A stretch of 64,000 nucleotides of DNA, from positions 317,958-381,957 of the forward strand of contig CALRMX020000004.1 in NCBI GenBank assembly GCA_943369355.1, in the 5' to 3' direction. Each line of letters starts with the position of its first letter. The stretch's first letter is position 1. Position numbers and translations under genes: made by a program. This document shows, in pieces, positions 9,768 to 18,351 of the stretch. Under the pieces are notes generated by a model. It was not told where the DNA came from, did not search any database, and saw nothing but the letters and a program-made list of their open reading frames with translations. The stretch comes from UBA7662 sp943369355 (GTDB taxonomy: Bacteria > Bacteroidota > Bacteroidia > UBA7662).

Positions 9768-10771
9768 TGGCGGCTATTCCGAAAACCAAAGTCGCCGTAA
9801 TCGGCGGCGGCAGCTGGGCTACCGCGCTAGTGAAGATGCTTACCGACAACAAGGTAGATGTAAGTTGGTGGATGCGCGACTTGGAAAGTGTGAATTACAT
9901 CAACAAGTATCACCACAACCCGCGTTACATACCCGGTGCGCAGCTCAAATTAAAAAAGGGAGCCGTAAGCAACGACTTGCGCAAGGTGGTTGCGCAAGCA
10001 CGATTTGTCATCATGGCCGTGCCCGCAGCCTTTTTGAAAGAGGCACTCCAAAAGCTCAGCCCCAGTGACCTCGCCGATAAAGTGGTGGTAAGTGCCATCA
10101 AGGGTATGATCCCAAACGAGAATTTACTCATCGCCAACTTCTTCTTCAAATACTTCAATACGCAGGAAACACACTTTTTGGTGATCAGCGGGCCCTGCCA
10201 TGCCGAAGAAGTAGCTCAGGAGAAGTTGAGTTACTTGACCATTGCCGGTCAAGATGCCACCGTTGCTGGCGAGTTTGCGGCTTTGCTACGTAACCGCTAC
10301 ATGAATGCCAATGTGAGCGAAGACATTTACGGCACTGAGTATGCCGCCGTGATGAAGAACATCTATGCTTTGGCCGGCGGCATCGCACACGGACTAGGGT
10401 ATGGCGACAACTTCATCGCCGTGCTTATCTCCAACGCCATCATCGAGCTCAAGCGCTTTTTGCGGGAGGTATATCCCATCAAACGCGACATCAAAGAAAG
10501 CGCCTACCTCGGCGACCTTTTGGTAACCGCCTACTCGCAACACAGCCGCAACCGCACCTTTGGCAATATGATTGGCAAAGGCTACAGCGTTCGTTCGGCC
10601 CAGTTTGAAATGGCCATGGTCGCCGAAGGTTACTATGCCAGCAAATCGCTGCACCAACTCAACCTCAAATACAAAGTAGATATGCCCATTGCCGAAACCG
10701 TTTACCGGGTTTTGTACGAGGGGGCATCGGCCAAGGAGGAGTTTGCCGCTTTAACCGAAGCTTTGCGATAA
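9767..10771 (+). CDS. gpsA: NAD(P)-dependent glycerol-3-phosphate dehydrogenase
   Basis: Converts dihydroxyacetone phosphate to sn-glycerol-3-phosphate, the first step of phospholipid backbone synthesis. The 334-residue length is normal. The N-terminal dinucleotide fold has VAVIGGGSWATALVKML, where the family usually has GxGxWGTA: the last glycine is alanine here. FVIMAVPAAFLKEAL and VISGPCHAEEV follow. The catalytic region has YGTEYAAVMKNIYALAGGIA with the conserved lysine, then LGDLLVTAYSQHSRNRTFG. The start overlaps the adaptor stop (TAATG), so a lipid enzyme is transcribed with an efflux system. Confidence 0.95.
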   Translation: MAAIPKTKVAVIGGGSWATALVKMLTDNKVDVSWWMRDLESVNYINKYHHNPRYIPGAQLKLKKGAVSNDLRKVVAQARFVIMAVPAAFLKEALQKLSPSDLADKVVVSAIKGMIPNENLLIANFFFKYFNTQETHFLVISGPCHAEEVAQEKLSYLTIAGQDATVAGEFAALLRNRYMNANVSEDIYGTEYAAVMKNIYALAGGIAHGLGYGDNFIAVLISNAIIELKRFLREVYPIKRDIKESAYLGDLLVTAYSQHSRNRTFGNMIGKGYSVRSAQFEMAMVAEGYYASKSLHQLNLKYKVDMPIAETVYRVLYEGASAKEEFAALTEALR

Positions 10772-10774
10772 ACC

Positions 10775-11293
10775 ATGCATCCCTTTGTTCCGCCGCCGCT
10801 ACTCGAAGGCCCTAATTTGAGGCTCGAGCCGCTGTTGCCCGAACATTTTGAAGAGCTGTATGCCTTGGCCAGCGACCCGTTGGTATGGGAACAACATCCT
10901 AACCGCAATCGCTGGCAACGGGAAGCATTTGAACGTTTTTTTGAAGGAGCCCTGCTGAGCGGCGGCGCCTACCGCATCGTCGAAAAAAGTAGCGGTAAGG
11001 CCGTGGGTAGCAGTCGATATTACGATTACCGGCCCGAGGAGCAAGTGGTGAATATCGGTTACACTTTTTTTGGCCGTGCTTACTGGGGCAAAGGCTACAA
11101 TCCCGAAGCCAAGCAGCTCATGTTGTCGTATGCACTCGAGCACGTTGAGTCGGTTGAATTTCACATCGGTGCCGTAAACAAACGTTCGCAAATCGCCATC
11201 GGCCGCCTCGGCGCAGTAAAAATCGACGAACGCCCCGTGACCTACCACGGTGAGCAAGAAACGTTGAATTTTATTTACCGAATTAGCCGATAG
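10775..11293 (+). CDS. GNAT-family N-acetyltransferase (RimJ/RimL-like)
   Basis: A 172-residue acetyl-CoA-dependent transferase of the GNAT_3 kind. The pattern GPNLRLEPLLPEHFEELYALA at the start and IGYTFFGRAYWGKGYNPEAKQLML in the middle is typical, with the acetyl-CoA loop at YWGKGYN. The tail HIGAVNKRSQIAIGRLGAVKI is the conserved N-R-S-x2-A-I-x3-G motif. Targets in this group are small molecules or protein N-termini; nothing narrows it here. It begins 3 nt after the gpsA stop and is probably the last gene of that operon. Confidence 0.9.
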   Translation: MHPFVPPPLLEGPNLRLEPLLPEHFEELYALASDPLVWEQHPNRNRWQREAFERFFEGALLSGGAYRIVEKSSGKAVGSSRYYDYRPEEQVVNIGYTFFGRAYWGKGYNPEAKQLMLSYALEHVESVEFHIGAVNKRSQIAIGRLGAVKIDERPVTYHGEQETLNFIYRISR

Positions 11294-11400
11294 GCAGTTT
11301 TGCAGCCTCAGTCGCCCTCCAGCTTTTTTGCTCCGTCGCTTTTTTGTGAGCGTTCTTGGTCAAAACACAATGTGTATTATATTGCGAACAAAAAAAGCCA

Positions 11401-13326
11401 ATGCCCATTAGCCGTGCCGAGCAGCTAAGTTTCTGTGAACGCTGCAAAAACCGCAAAATGAACTTGCAACAAGGACTACTTTGCGGCCTTACCAATCAAA
11501 AAGCCGACTTCGACCCTATTTGCCCTTCGTTTGATGAAGACCCAGCGGTGAAAATACACACGCCCGCGAGCGAAGACCCCATTGCCGATTGGCTCAAGCC
11601 GTCACAGGAAGAAGCCATTGAGGCCGATAAGCACGAAAAATACCTCGTTCATCAGCGTTTCGACTTGGCTCTTCTAGGGGGTTTTTTGGCGGCTATCCTC
11701 GGCGCTTGTTTATGGACCGTAGTGAGTATACTTACCGAGTATCAAATTGGCTACATGGCCGTAGGTTTGGGCGTATTGGTGGGTTTTGCGGTACAGTTTT
11801 TTGGTGCAGGCATCGAGCTTCGATTCCGTATACTCGCTGGCGTATTGGCTTTGTTGTCGTGTGTGGTGGGTAACTTGCTCACCCAATTTGGCTTTTATGC
11901 CTACCAAGAAAGTTATTCGCTCTTTGGCGCAATGAGCCAGTTTGCTTTGACCGATTATCCTACCATTTTGCTGGAGAATTTAAATCCTATCGACTTTCTT
12001 TTTTACGCACTGGCAGCATCGGCAGGTTTCAAGTTTGCTCTTCGCAAGCCAACGGTGGGAGAAACGGCACAGGTAAACAACCACTTTTTCGACCCTGTTC
12101 CACCACATGCCAGCTACCGAATTCCAGTTTTATTGGCTACAGTGCTCATTTTGGGTGGGTTCGTACTCATGGGCAACCGTACCTACTCGGGGCCGCGCAT
12201 GTATTATCACGAAAACGGCAAACTGCGCTCCACTGGCGAAATGGCCAACGGTAAGATGCAAGGCGACTGGACCTTTTACGACGAAGAGGGGCGAAAGTCA
12301 CAAAGCGGGACGTTGTACAATGGAATTGCAAACGGCACGTGGAATTGGTACACCCCCGAAGGTCAGTTGTACCAGTCGCAAGACTATGTTTTTGGCAATG
12401 AAGAGGGTCTATTCAAAGCCTTCTACCCCAATAACAGCTTGAGCGACTCCATTCGCTTTGTGAAAGGCCGCAGAAATGGCTTGATGAAAAGTTACTTCGC
12501 CGATGGTAAGCTCAAAAGTGAGGGCCGCATGGAAAACGACCTCCGACAGGGCAAATGGGTAACGTACTATGAATCGGGCAAGGTGCAGTATAAAATAGTG
12601 TACAAAGACGACCTTATTCATGGAGATTATTTCTACTACCACCCAAATGGTCAACTAGGTGAACATTTTGTATTCGAAAGCGGCCGCTGTACGAACTTGC
12701 TAGAACAATATGCTGCCGATGGGTCACCTCTGGTTAAAAACGGCAATGGCAACTACCGGAGCATGACCAATGAAGCAGTCTACAACGGCAGTGGCCCCAT
12801 CAAAAACGGCAAACCGTTTGGCCAATGGGAACTTTTTGCGAACAGCACTAAGATCTCGCTGAAAGCTACCTATGTCGATACCTCGTTCATCATCAATGAA
12901 GTGATGGAAGGCTCAAAAGTCATCGTCAAAAATGGCAACGGCCAATACCGCGATTACTATATCGATGGGAAAACCATTTTTATTAAAGGGGAGATTCGCG
13001 AGGGTCGACGTCACGGAAAATGGACCACCCATTTTGAGGATGGAACCTTGAGCGAAGAGATAAATTACGACAATGGCACATTAACTGGCCGATACCTTTC
13101 GAAGTATGTCGACGGCACCAACATGTACGAATGCACCTATAAAAAGGGTAAAGTCGAAGGCATGTGTCAGTGGTATCATCCGAATGGCCAACTTTCGGCT
13201 GAAGTAGAGTATAAGCAAGGCGCCAAACAAGGCTGGCAAAGCTTTTTTGCCGAAGATGGTCAACTCATTCGCAAAGAACGCTGGGAAAACAATCGCTTGC
13301 TGGAAGTGGTTGTCGAAAACTTGTAA
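11401..13326 (+). CDS. Membrane protein with four-cysteine N-terminus and MORN-like (YwqK-type) repeats
   Basis: Unknown role. I take the start at the second ATG (11401, MPISRAEQLSF), because the conserved Bacteroidota module with four cysteines (CERCKNRKMNLQQGLLCGLT...CPSF) begins there; an upstream in-frame ATG at 11356 is possible. About four hydrophobic segments follow (residues 90-215 and about 240-262). A long extracytoplasmic part of about 15 MORN-variant repeats comes next (YHENGKLRSTGE, GDWTFYDEEGRKSQ, YYESGKVQYKIVY, YHPNGQLSAEVEY). Databases often call such repeats 'YwqK antitoxin', but no toxin partner is nearby. The repeats suggest a beta-rich binding surface. It is preceded by about 60 bp without clear signals. 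Confidence 0.75.
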   Translation: MPISRAEQLSFCERCKNRKMNLQQGLLCGLTNQKADFDPICPSFDEDPAVKIHTPASEDPIADWLKPSQEEAIEADKHEKYLVHQRFDLALLGGFLAAILGACLWTVVSILTEYQIGYMAVGLGVLVGFAVQFFGAGIELRFRILAGVLALLSCVVGNLLTQFGFYAYQESYSLFGAMSQFALTDYPTILLENLNPIDFLFYALAASAGFKFALRKPTVGETAQVNNHFFDPVPPHASYRIPVLLATVLILGGFVLMGNRTYSGPRMYYHENGKLRSTGEMANGKMQGDWTFYDEEGRKSQSGTLYNGIANGTWNWYTPEGQLYQSQDYVFGNEEGLFKAFYPNNSLSDSIRFVKGRRNGLMKSYFADGKLKSEGRMENDLRQGKWVTYYESGKVQYKIVYKDDLIHGDYFYYHPNGQLGEHFVFESGRCTNLLEQYAADGSPLVKNGNGNYRSMTNEAVYNGSGPIKNGKPFGQWELFANSTKISLKATYVDTSFIINEVMEGSKVIVKNGNGQYRDYYIDGKTIFIKGEIREGRRHGKWTTHFEDGTLSEEINYDNGTLTGRYLSKYVDGTNMYECTYKKGKVEGMCQWYHPNGQLSAEVEYKQGAKQGWQSFFAEDGQLIRKERWENNRLLEVVVENL

Positions 13327-13365
13327 GGGAATGAAAAGTAGTCCTTTTATTAAGTGCAACTTTTA

Positions 13366-13477
13366 GTACGGAACAAACATAACCCGCATCGATATGCAAT
13401 GGATGAACGCTGGGGTGTATTTCTTGCGTTTACCATACGGGCAGCACACGGCATACCATAAAATTGTGCTGGAATAA
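13366..13477 (+). pseudogene. Relic of a T9SS type A sorting-domain C-terminus
   Basis: This intergenic stretch reads GTNITRIDMQWMNAGVYFLR, then LPYGQHTAYHKIVLE and stop (stop at 13475-13477). The last ~30 codons of the downstream secreted protein read RIDMQAFSAGVYFLC, then LQYGQHTAYYKIVRE and stop. The DNA match is strong (for example, a run beginning tacgggcagcacacggcata is identical). No signal peptide or start region precedes it, so it is a fragment: either the tail of a deleted paralogue or a partial duplication. Confidence 0.8.
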
Positions 13478-13539
13478 GTGAAAATACCCAACTTTCTGAA
13501 ACACAATTGCGTAATTAGCTGAGAAGAGACTGCCGCTGA

Positions 13540-16038
13540 GTGAAAAAAATTCTAGTCATCGCCATAGTGTGTGTTCTGGCCAGCGCTCAGGGGTGGTCGC
13601 AGCCACTCAGTGGAAGCTACACCATTGGTGGTGTATCACCCAATTTCACCACTATTACGGCTGCCTTGCAGCAACTCGATAGCTTTGGAGTAGCCGGTCC
13701 TGTTACCTTTCTGATTCGCAACGGCACTTACAACGAGCCTCTATTCATCGATTCAGTTAACGGCGCCTCCGAAATTAACACCATTACTTTTCGCTCCGAA
13801 AGTGGCGACAGTAGCGCCGTGGTACTCAGTCACACTACTACAGCTACCTATCCCAACGGCATCTTTTTCAATCGAGTATCGTTCATGCGCTTTCACCAGC
13901 TCACGGTGCGACAGCTGCCTTCGGTACACAACAGCGCCGTGGTGCGTCTCGTACGTGGCCGAGATATGGTGTTCACCAATTGCGTTTTTTGGGGACATGC
14001 CAGCAGTACTAGTTCTGGTACGGATGAGGTGTTTGCTGGCGTTTGCGATTCATTGCTCACCATTGAAAACTGTGTGCTACGCGGCGCGAGGATGGGCTTG
14101 TCGGCAACAAATACGGCGCTCACGCACCAAAAACTTACGGTTAAAAACAATCACTTTTGGGGGATCATCGAAGACTGTATCTACCTCTCCGGTGGAGCAT
14201 TTGCCGATATTCGCAACAACCGCATCGATCAAGGAGGGGGTTCAACGACCACTGGGATTTACGTGGGCGGCCATAGCCGCGGTACCATCTGGGGTAACCG
14301 AATTAGCATATTCAACGGAGCACAAAATACGGTAGGTATGCGCTTACTTTCGTCGAGCGGGTTTCCAAATCGCGAGTTTCTTGTGGTGAACAACGAAATC
14401 AGCTTCGAAGCCGGCAATTCACCTATCGCCAACGGTATCATCTCCAATTTCTGTAACTACTTTTTACTGGCCCACAATACCATTCGGATGAGTGGAGGAG
14501 TCAACTCCGCCGCATTACAACTGCTGGTAACGTCTTACTTCAGGGTACTCAACAATATTTTCGTGAACGACTCTGCCGGCGTTACCAACTATGCTGTAAA
14601 TATTGGCGTAAACAACAGCGACTTCGTGAGTAACTTCAATAATTTGTATAGCCGAGGCCCTTTTTTAGCTCCTAATCGTGCGAATCTGGCAGCCTACCAA
14701 GCCCTAGGCCGCGACTCCAACTCCATTTCCATAGCCCCTCAATTCACGAGCAACAGCCTGTTATACCCAAATGCTGCTGCTTTATTCGATTTCGCACCTC
14801 GGCTGCTCCAGGTAACCACCGATATTACGGGTTGGCCCCGCTCCAGTCCGCTCTGTGAGCTGGGTGCCTACGAACAAGTTGGCCCTCCATCAGTTCAACT
14901 CGGTCCTGATACCTCTGTGTGTGATTCGTTGCTTTTACAAGTTCCTGCTTTGCCAGCCGCCAGTTGGCTTTGGAGCACAGGCGATACGAGTAATCAGCTT
15001 ACCGTGCGCAGTAGCGGAATTTATTGGCTGCAGGGTACCAATGCCTTTGGATCTCGGCGCGACACCATCAACGTGATGATCTTGGGCCGACCAAGTGTAC
15101 AAATCAGTGCAGTAAGCGACAGCTTATGTGCCGGCAGTTGTACAGTATTGCAAACCACCATCAGTGGAGGTTCGGGCAATTACAGGTTGCGATGGCTGCC
15201 TGCAACTGGCCTTTCGAACGATACTACAGCCAATCCGCTGGCTTGCCCAAGCCAAAGCACTACCTATTCCCTGCAAGTAACCGACCTCAACAGCTGCCAG
15301 AGTTCTCCGGTTGTCACCAGCATCACCGTATTCCCTCTTCCGGCATTATCCATTAGTGGCGCAACAACGGCTTGTGAAGGCGACAGTATAGTACTTAATG
15401 GCAGCAGTGTATTGCCAAGCGTCACTTACCGTTGGGAGCCAGCCGCTTGGTTCAGCCAGCCTAACCAGCCACAAAGCACGGTGGTTGCACCCGTAGGCAT
15501 ACAACAAGTTCGGCTAATTGGTAGCAGCACCAGCGGCTGCACCGATACTGTAATTCTGCTACTCAACGTATTTCCAAAACCTGCCCGCCCAACCATTGTG
15601 ACCAATGGTAATACTTTAACCAGTAGCCTAGCCAGCACCTACCAGTGGTACTTCAACAGCACACCCTTGGCTGGCGCCAACAGCCGCAGTTTACTCATCA
15701 CACAAAATGGAAGTTATCGCGTGGCCATAACCGATAGTCAAGGCTGCCAAAACCAATCGGCCGAACTCGAAATTATTGGCCTGTCGGCAATGCAGCAAGC
15801 ATTCGAGCAAGTACTCATCTATCCGAATCCGTTCAAGGACTACCTCATGCTCTCACTACCCAATGCAATGGGCGTAAATTATGCGATTTACGATCTTCAA
15901 GGTCGACGTATGAAGGCAGGGATTTGCAGCGCGGCAGGCGAAAACCGAATCGACATGCAGGCGTTTAGCGCAGGGGTGTATTTTTTGTGCTTACAATACG
16001 GGCAGCACACGGCATACTATAAAATTGTGCGGGAATAA
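13540..16038 (+). CDS. Secreted right-handed beta-helix protein with T9SS type A sorting domain
   Basis: An 832-residue exported protein starting at GTG (13540). Signal peptide MKKILVIAIVCVLASAQGWS-Q. Residues 25-430 look like a parallel beta-helix (NHFWGIIEDCIYLSGGAFADI, NNRIDQGGGSTT, VNNEISFEAGNSPIANGI), the fold of polysaccharide lyases and surface adhesins; no catalytic residues can be assigned. Ig-like segments follow (LGPDTSVCDSLLLQVPALP, ISAVSDSLCAGSC, GATTACEGDSIVLNGSS). The end is the type A sorting domain (VLIYPNPFKDYLMLSLP...GVYFLCLQYG...). It stands alone on the plus strand, with a relic of the same C-terminus just upstream. Confidence 0.85.
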   Translation: MKKILVIAIVCVLASAQGWSQPLSGSYTIGGVSPNFTTITAALQQLDSFGVAGPVTFLIRNGTYNEPLFIDSVNGASEINTITFRSESGDSSAVVLSHTTTATYPNGIFFNRVSFMRFHQLTVRQLPSVHNSAVVRLVRGRDMVFTNCVFWGHASSTSSGTDEVFAGVCDSLLTIENCVLRGARMGLSATNTALTHQKLTVKNNHFWGIIEDCIYLSGGAFADIRNNRIDQGGGSTTTGIYVGGHSRGTIWGNRISIFNGAQNTVGMRLLSSSGFPNREFLVVNNEISFEAGNSPIANGIISNFCNYFLLAHNTIRMSGGVNSAALQLLVTSYFRVLNNIFVNDSAGVTNYAVNIGVNNSDFVSNFNNLYSRGPFLAPNRANLAAYQALGRDSNSISIAPQFTSNSLLYPNAAALFDFAPRLLQVTTDITGWPRSSPLCELGAYEQVGPPSVQLGPDTSVCDSLLLQVPALPAASWLWSTGDTSNQLTVRSSGIYWLQGTNAFGSRRDTINVMILGRPSVQISAVSDSLCAGSCTVLQTTISGGSGNYRLRWLPATGLSNDTTANPLACPSQSTTYSLQVTDLNSCQSSPVVTSITVFPLPALSISGATTACEGDSIVLNGSSVLPSVTYRWEPAAWFSQPNQPQSTVVAPVGIQQVRLIGSSTSGCTDTVILLLNVFPKPARPTIVTNGNTLTSSLASTYQWYFNSTPLAGANSRSLLITQNGSYRVAITDSQGCQNQSAELEIIGLSAMQQAFEQVLIYPNPFKDYLMLSLPNAMGVNYAIYDLQGRRMKAGICSAAGENRIDMQAFSAGVYFLCLQYGQHTAYYKIVRE

Positions 16039-16105
16039 AAAATAATGGAGATTGGTAAAAAACGATCCGTTTCTAGACCTGTTTATTCCTCCACGCTAAG
16101 CTGTT

Positions 16106-16471
16106 TCATCCCTTGCGCAGCACCTTCTCGAGCGATTTACCTTTGGCTAGTTCGTCAACCAGCTTGTCGAGATAACGCACCTGGCGGGTGAGCGGATTAT
16201 CGATTTCTTCGATGCGGTAGCCACAAATGCTCCCGGTGATGTTTTGTGCGAGCGGGTTGAGCTGAGCCTGAGCAAAAAATTCAGCAAATGTAGCCTTATC
16301 GGCAATGTACTGCTTCAATTGCTGTTCATCGAAGCCTGTGAGCCAGTTCACCACCTGCAATAACTCGGCTTCGGTTCTTCCTTTTTTTTCGAGCTTGGTC
16401 ACATAATGCGGGTATACCGAGGCAACCGTAATTTTTGCCACGCGGGCATTGTGCTCAGGTGTAGTTTGCAT
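16106..16471 (-). CDS. DUF2200 family protein
   Basis: A 121-residue cytoplasmic protein that I recognise as the DUF2200 family, whose members are about this length. Diagnostic stretches are ITVASVYPHYVTKLEKKGRT, VVNWLTGFDEQQLKQYI, ITGSICGYRIEEIDNPLTRQ and VRYLDKLVDELAKGKSLEKVLR. No function is established to my knowledge; the family is scattered across phyla and often sits among accessory genes, as here next to a toxin-antitoxin pair. It is transcribed away from the secreted beta-helix gene (convergent). Confidence 0.8.
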   Translation of the reverse strand: MQTTPEHNARVAKITVASVYPHYVTKLEKKGRTEAELLQVVNWLTGFDEQQLKQYIADKATFAEFFAQAQLNPLAQNITGSICGYRIEEIDNPLTRQVRYLDKLVDELAKGKSLEKVLRKG

Positions 16472-16577
16472 GTCAATAGTTTAGTAAAAATAAGGATAAA
16501 AGCAACTCCAGCTGCATGGTTTTCAGAAGAGCACAAACGCGGTGGTGGTTAATTTCATAACCTTAGTCTTAAATAGC

Positions 16578-16862
16578 TTAAGCCGGTAGAGGGTGTATTT
16601 GTATTTGCCCTCCAATTGCTTTCAAAACTTTAAGGATAGTAGAAAACTGAGGCTTTGAGCCTTCTCCCAAAGCTTTGTACAGGCTTGGTCGGCTCATTCC
16701 TGTTTCTTCTGCAATTTTGGTCATCCCTATAGCCTTTGCAATATGACCAATTGCTGTTACTATTTCTTCATCATTGCCCTCTTCTAAAACGGCATTCAAA
16801 TATTCTGCTATCATCTCTTTACTGTCTAGATAATCCGCAATGTCGAATTTCGATGTATTCAT
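16578..16862 (-). CDS. HigA-like antitoxin (helix-turn-helix)
   Basis: A 94-residue DNA-binding antitoxin of the 'probable addiction module antidote' group. The N-terminus FDIADYLDSKEMIAEYLNAV is typical of antidotes paired with Gp49-like HigB toxins. The helix-turn-helix is at GMTKIAEETGMSRPSLYKAL, followed by KPQFSTILKVLKAIGGQIQI. It would neutralise the upstream toxin and repress the shared promoter. Its ATG overlaps the toxin stop (ATGA), giving toxin-first order, which is characteristic of higBA systems. Confidence 0.88.
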   Translation of the reverse strand: MNTSKFDIADYLDSKEMIAEYLNAVLEEGNDEEIVTAIGHIAKAIGMTKIAEETGMSRPSLYKALGEGSKPQFSTILKVLKAIGGQIQIHPLPA

Positions 16863-17164
16863 TTTTTATTGTTTAAATGCTTCCAAATTGCCTTGGCTTT
16901 TTCAATGTCTTTTTGTTGTGTTGACTTATCACCCCCAATCAGCAATAGTATAATCCTACCATCTATCAACTTAAAATAGAGCCTATAGCCCTTAGCATAG
17001 TTGATTTTCAATTCACTAATTCCTTCTCCTACCGCTTCACAGTCGCCAAAATGCTCATCATTTTCTAGTTTTTGAAGCTGCCATAAAATCTTTGCTTTGG
17101 CTCTCAAATCCTTAAGTTTCTTCAACCAGTTGTCAAATTCAATGGTTTTTTCAATAAAATACAT
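16859..17164 (-). CDS. HigB/RelE-superfamily toxin (phage Gp49-like)
   Basis: A probable ribosome-dependent mRNA interferase. I choose the ATG at 17164 (MYFIEKTIEFDNWLKKLKD), which gives 101 residues and the standard family start; an upstream ATG at 17191 adds nine residues without family similarity. Conserved parts are LRAKAKILWQLQKLENDEHF, GISELKINYAKGYRLYFKL and IILLLIGGDKSTQQKDIEKA, ending in the K-A-x2-I-W helix. It sits first in the operon with its antitoxin overlapping by 4 nt. The surrounding DNA is AT-richer than its neighbours, which suits horizontal acquisition. Confidence 0.9.
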   Translation of the reverse strand: MYFIEKTIEFDNWLKKLKDLRAKAKILWQLQKLENDEHFGDCEAVGEGISELKINYAKGYRLYFKLIDGRIILLLIGGDKSTQQKDIEKAKAIWKHLNNKK

Positions 17165-17324
17165 GGCTAATATGTATTCACTTGGATACAATATTATGAA
17201 AACTCAGGTATTCCCACAAACTTTTGTTGCTTTGCGATTACGCAAAATCATCAAGTCAATTTTTAATAAGTACATTTTGGGAAAACGCGACGTAGGTTAA
17301 GTTAGTCGTTCAAATTCGCAACCG

Positions 17325-17455
17325 GCTGGTTGAGTGGAATTAACACCCGCCGGTTCGGCAAAGTCAACACCCGCAGGTTGAGCGGAGCCGAAACCTGGCG
17401 GACTCGTTAGCACCAACACCCGCCGGTTGAGCTAAATCGCAACCCGGCAGTTGAG
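17325..17455. repeat. Cluster of a short interspersed repeat, copy A
   Basis: Several imperfect copies of a ~28-bp unit close to acacccgccggttgagcgg followed by agtcgaaacc. A longer composite from 17364 to about 17435 (unit, then ggcggact, a short link and ttagcaccaacacccgcc) recurs at 19297. The units vary by a few bases and are irregularly spaced, so this is an interspersed repeat family and not a CRISPR array. Confidence 0.7.
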
Positions 17456-17682
17456 ACGTTAAGAATACAAAGAGGGTTTGCTTTGAAGTACTCGTTCAAA
17501 ATCAAAACCGCAGTAACCACTTCAAAGTCTCCTAGCTGTTCATGATTGGCCACGAATGTGGGTTGCGTTGCGCTGACCGTTGCGTTTGCGATAACCTTGC
17601 CCACCGCCCAGTCATAATAAAGCAATGTTACTACCCAAGAAGCTAAGGGTGTTAATAGCAAGGGAGTATAGTAAACTAACGA

Positions 17683-17715
17683 AAACCGCGAGATTTTAAA
17701 CTAATCTCGCGGTTT
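17683..17715 (-). terminator. Perfect inverted repeat, probable terminator of the VOC gene
   Basis: A 13-bp perfect stem (aaaccgcgagatt / aatctcgcggttt) with a 7-nt loop, about 90 bp downstream of the VOC-family gene stop. On the minus strand the second arm ends in GGTTTTC, a short T-run. It could also work on the opposite strand. Confidence 0.55.
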
Positions 17716-17805
17716 CAAAAGGTTCGTTCAGGAAAGGAGAAATTCAAATGCACTTGAATATTTCTTTCGTTTTTCGAAAACTCTCCGTTCAATCGGCCAA
17801 AAGGA

Positions 17806-18279
17806 TCAATTACCTTGAGGCGGTGAATACTTCACCAGATCAATGCCGATACCGTTTGGGTCTTCGATGGCAAAATGCCTGTCGCCCCATGGTTCATCTC
17901 GCAATTCTACTTGGATAGAAACTCCCATCGTTTTGAGACGGTGGTATAGTGCATCAACATCGTCAACTTCAATGGTTAAATACATACCCTGACCTAAAAA
18001 AGGCTTGTGAAAAAAGGGCTGTTGACTGGGGTGATTTGGAAGAAGAAAACTGAGTTCTGCTTGGTGGTTAGGTGTGTGTACCAAGAGGTAAAATTCGTTT
18101 TCGAAGGTTACCCCAAAACCCAATACATCGGTGTAAAAGGCTTTACTTTCCGCCAACTTAGTGGTAAGAATTCCGGCATTCAATTTCATGGCTTTTTGTT
18201 GATTAGGTGTTGAAGAGATTTGTGCGCTTAGCTGCATACTCATGCATGCAAGTGCGAGGAGAGTGAATAGTTGTTTCAT
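17806..18279 (-). CDS. VOC-superfamily (glyoxalase/bleomycin-resistance-like) protein with signal peptide
   Basis: I take the ATG at 18279, giving a signal peptide MKQLFTLLALACMSMQLSA-Q; the longer frame from 18324 adds an unlikely basic leader. The mature part is one VOC module: MKLNAGILTTKLAESKAFYT, LGFGVTFENEFYLLVHTP, GMYLTIEVDDVDALYHRL and WGDRHFAIEDPNGIGIDLV. Potential metal ligands include the H of WGDRHFAIEDP and the final acidic residue. Export of a VOC protein is uncommon, because most are cytosolic; substrate unknown. An AraC-type regulator lies 72 bp upstream on the same strand and may control it. Confidence 0.85.
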   Translation of the reverse strand: MKQLFTLLALACMSMQLSAQISSTPNQQKAMKLNAGILTTKLAESKAFYTDVLGFGVTFENEFYLLVHTPNHQAELSFLLPNHPSQQPFFHKPFLGQGMYLTIEVDDVDALYHRLKTMGVSIQVELRDEPWGDRHFAIEDPNGIGIDLVKYSPPQGN

Positions 18280-18351
18280 CCTTGTTGATTTAGCTGTGTA
18301 CAACAAAGATCTATCCCTCCACAAGCCGAAGCTTGTATAAATCGGACATAA

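Larger units (their letters stand above)
17192..17805. other. Intergenic region with repeat cluster and hairpin; no convincing gene
   Basis: About 610 bp between the HigB start and the VOC gene stop. It holds a GC-rich repeat cluster (17325-17455) and a perfect 13-bp inverted repeat (17683-17715). A short minus-strand frame (17407-17661) crosses the repeats and shows no recognisable start region, signal or family, so I do not call it. Confidence 0.6.

Noticed and set aside
11401..13326. YwqK-type antitoxin
   Set aside because: The MORN-like repeats trigger this label, but there is no toxin partner and the protein is a large membrane protein.
17407..17661. Minus-strand 84-codon frame
   Set aside because: It crosses the repeat cluster, has no recognisable family or start signal, and its composition follows the repeats.
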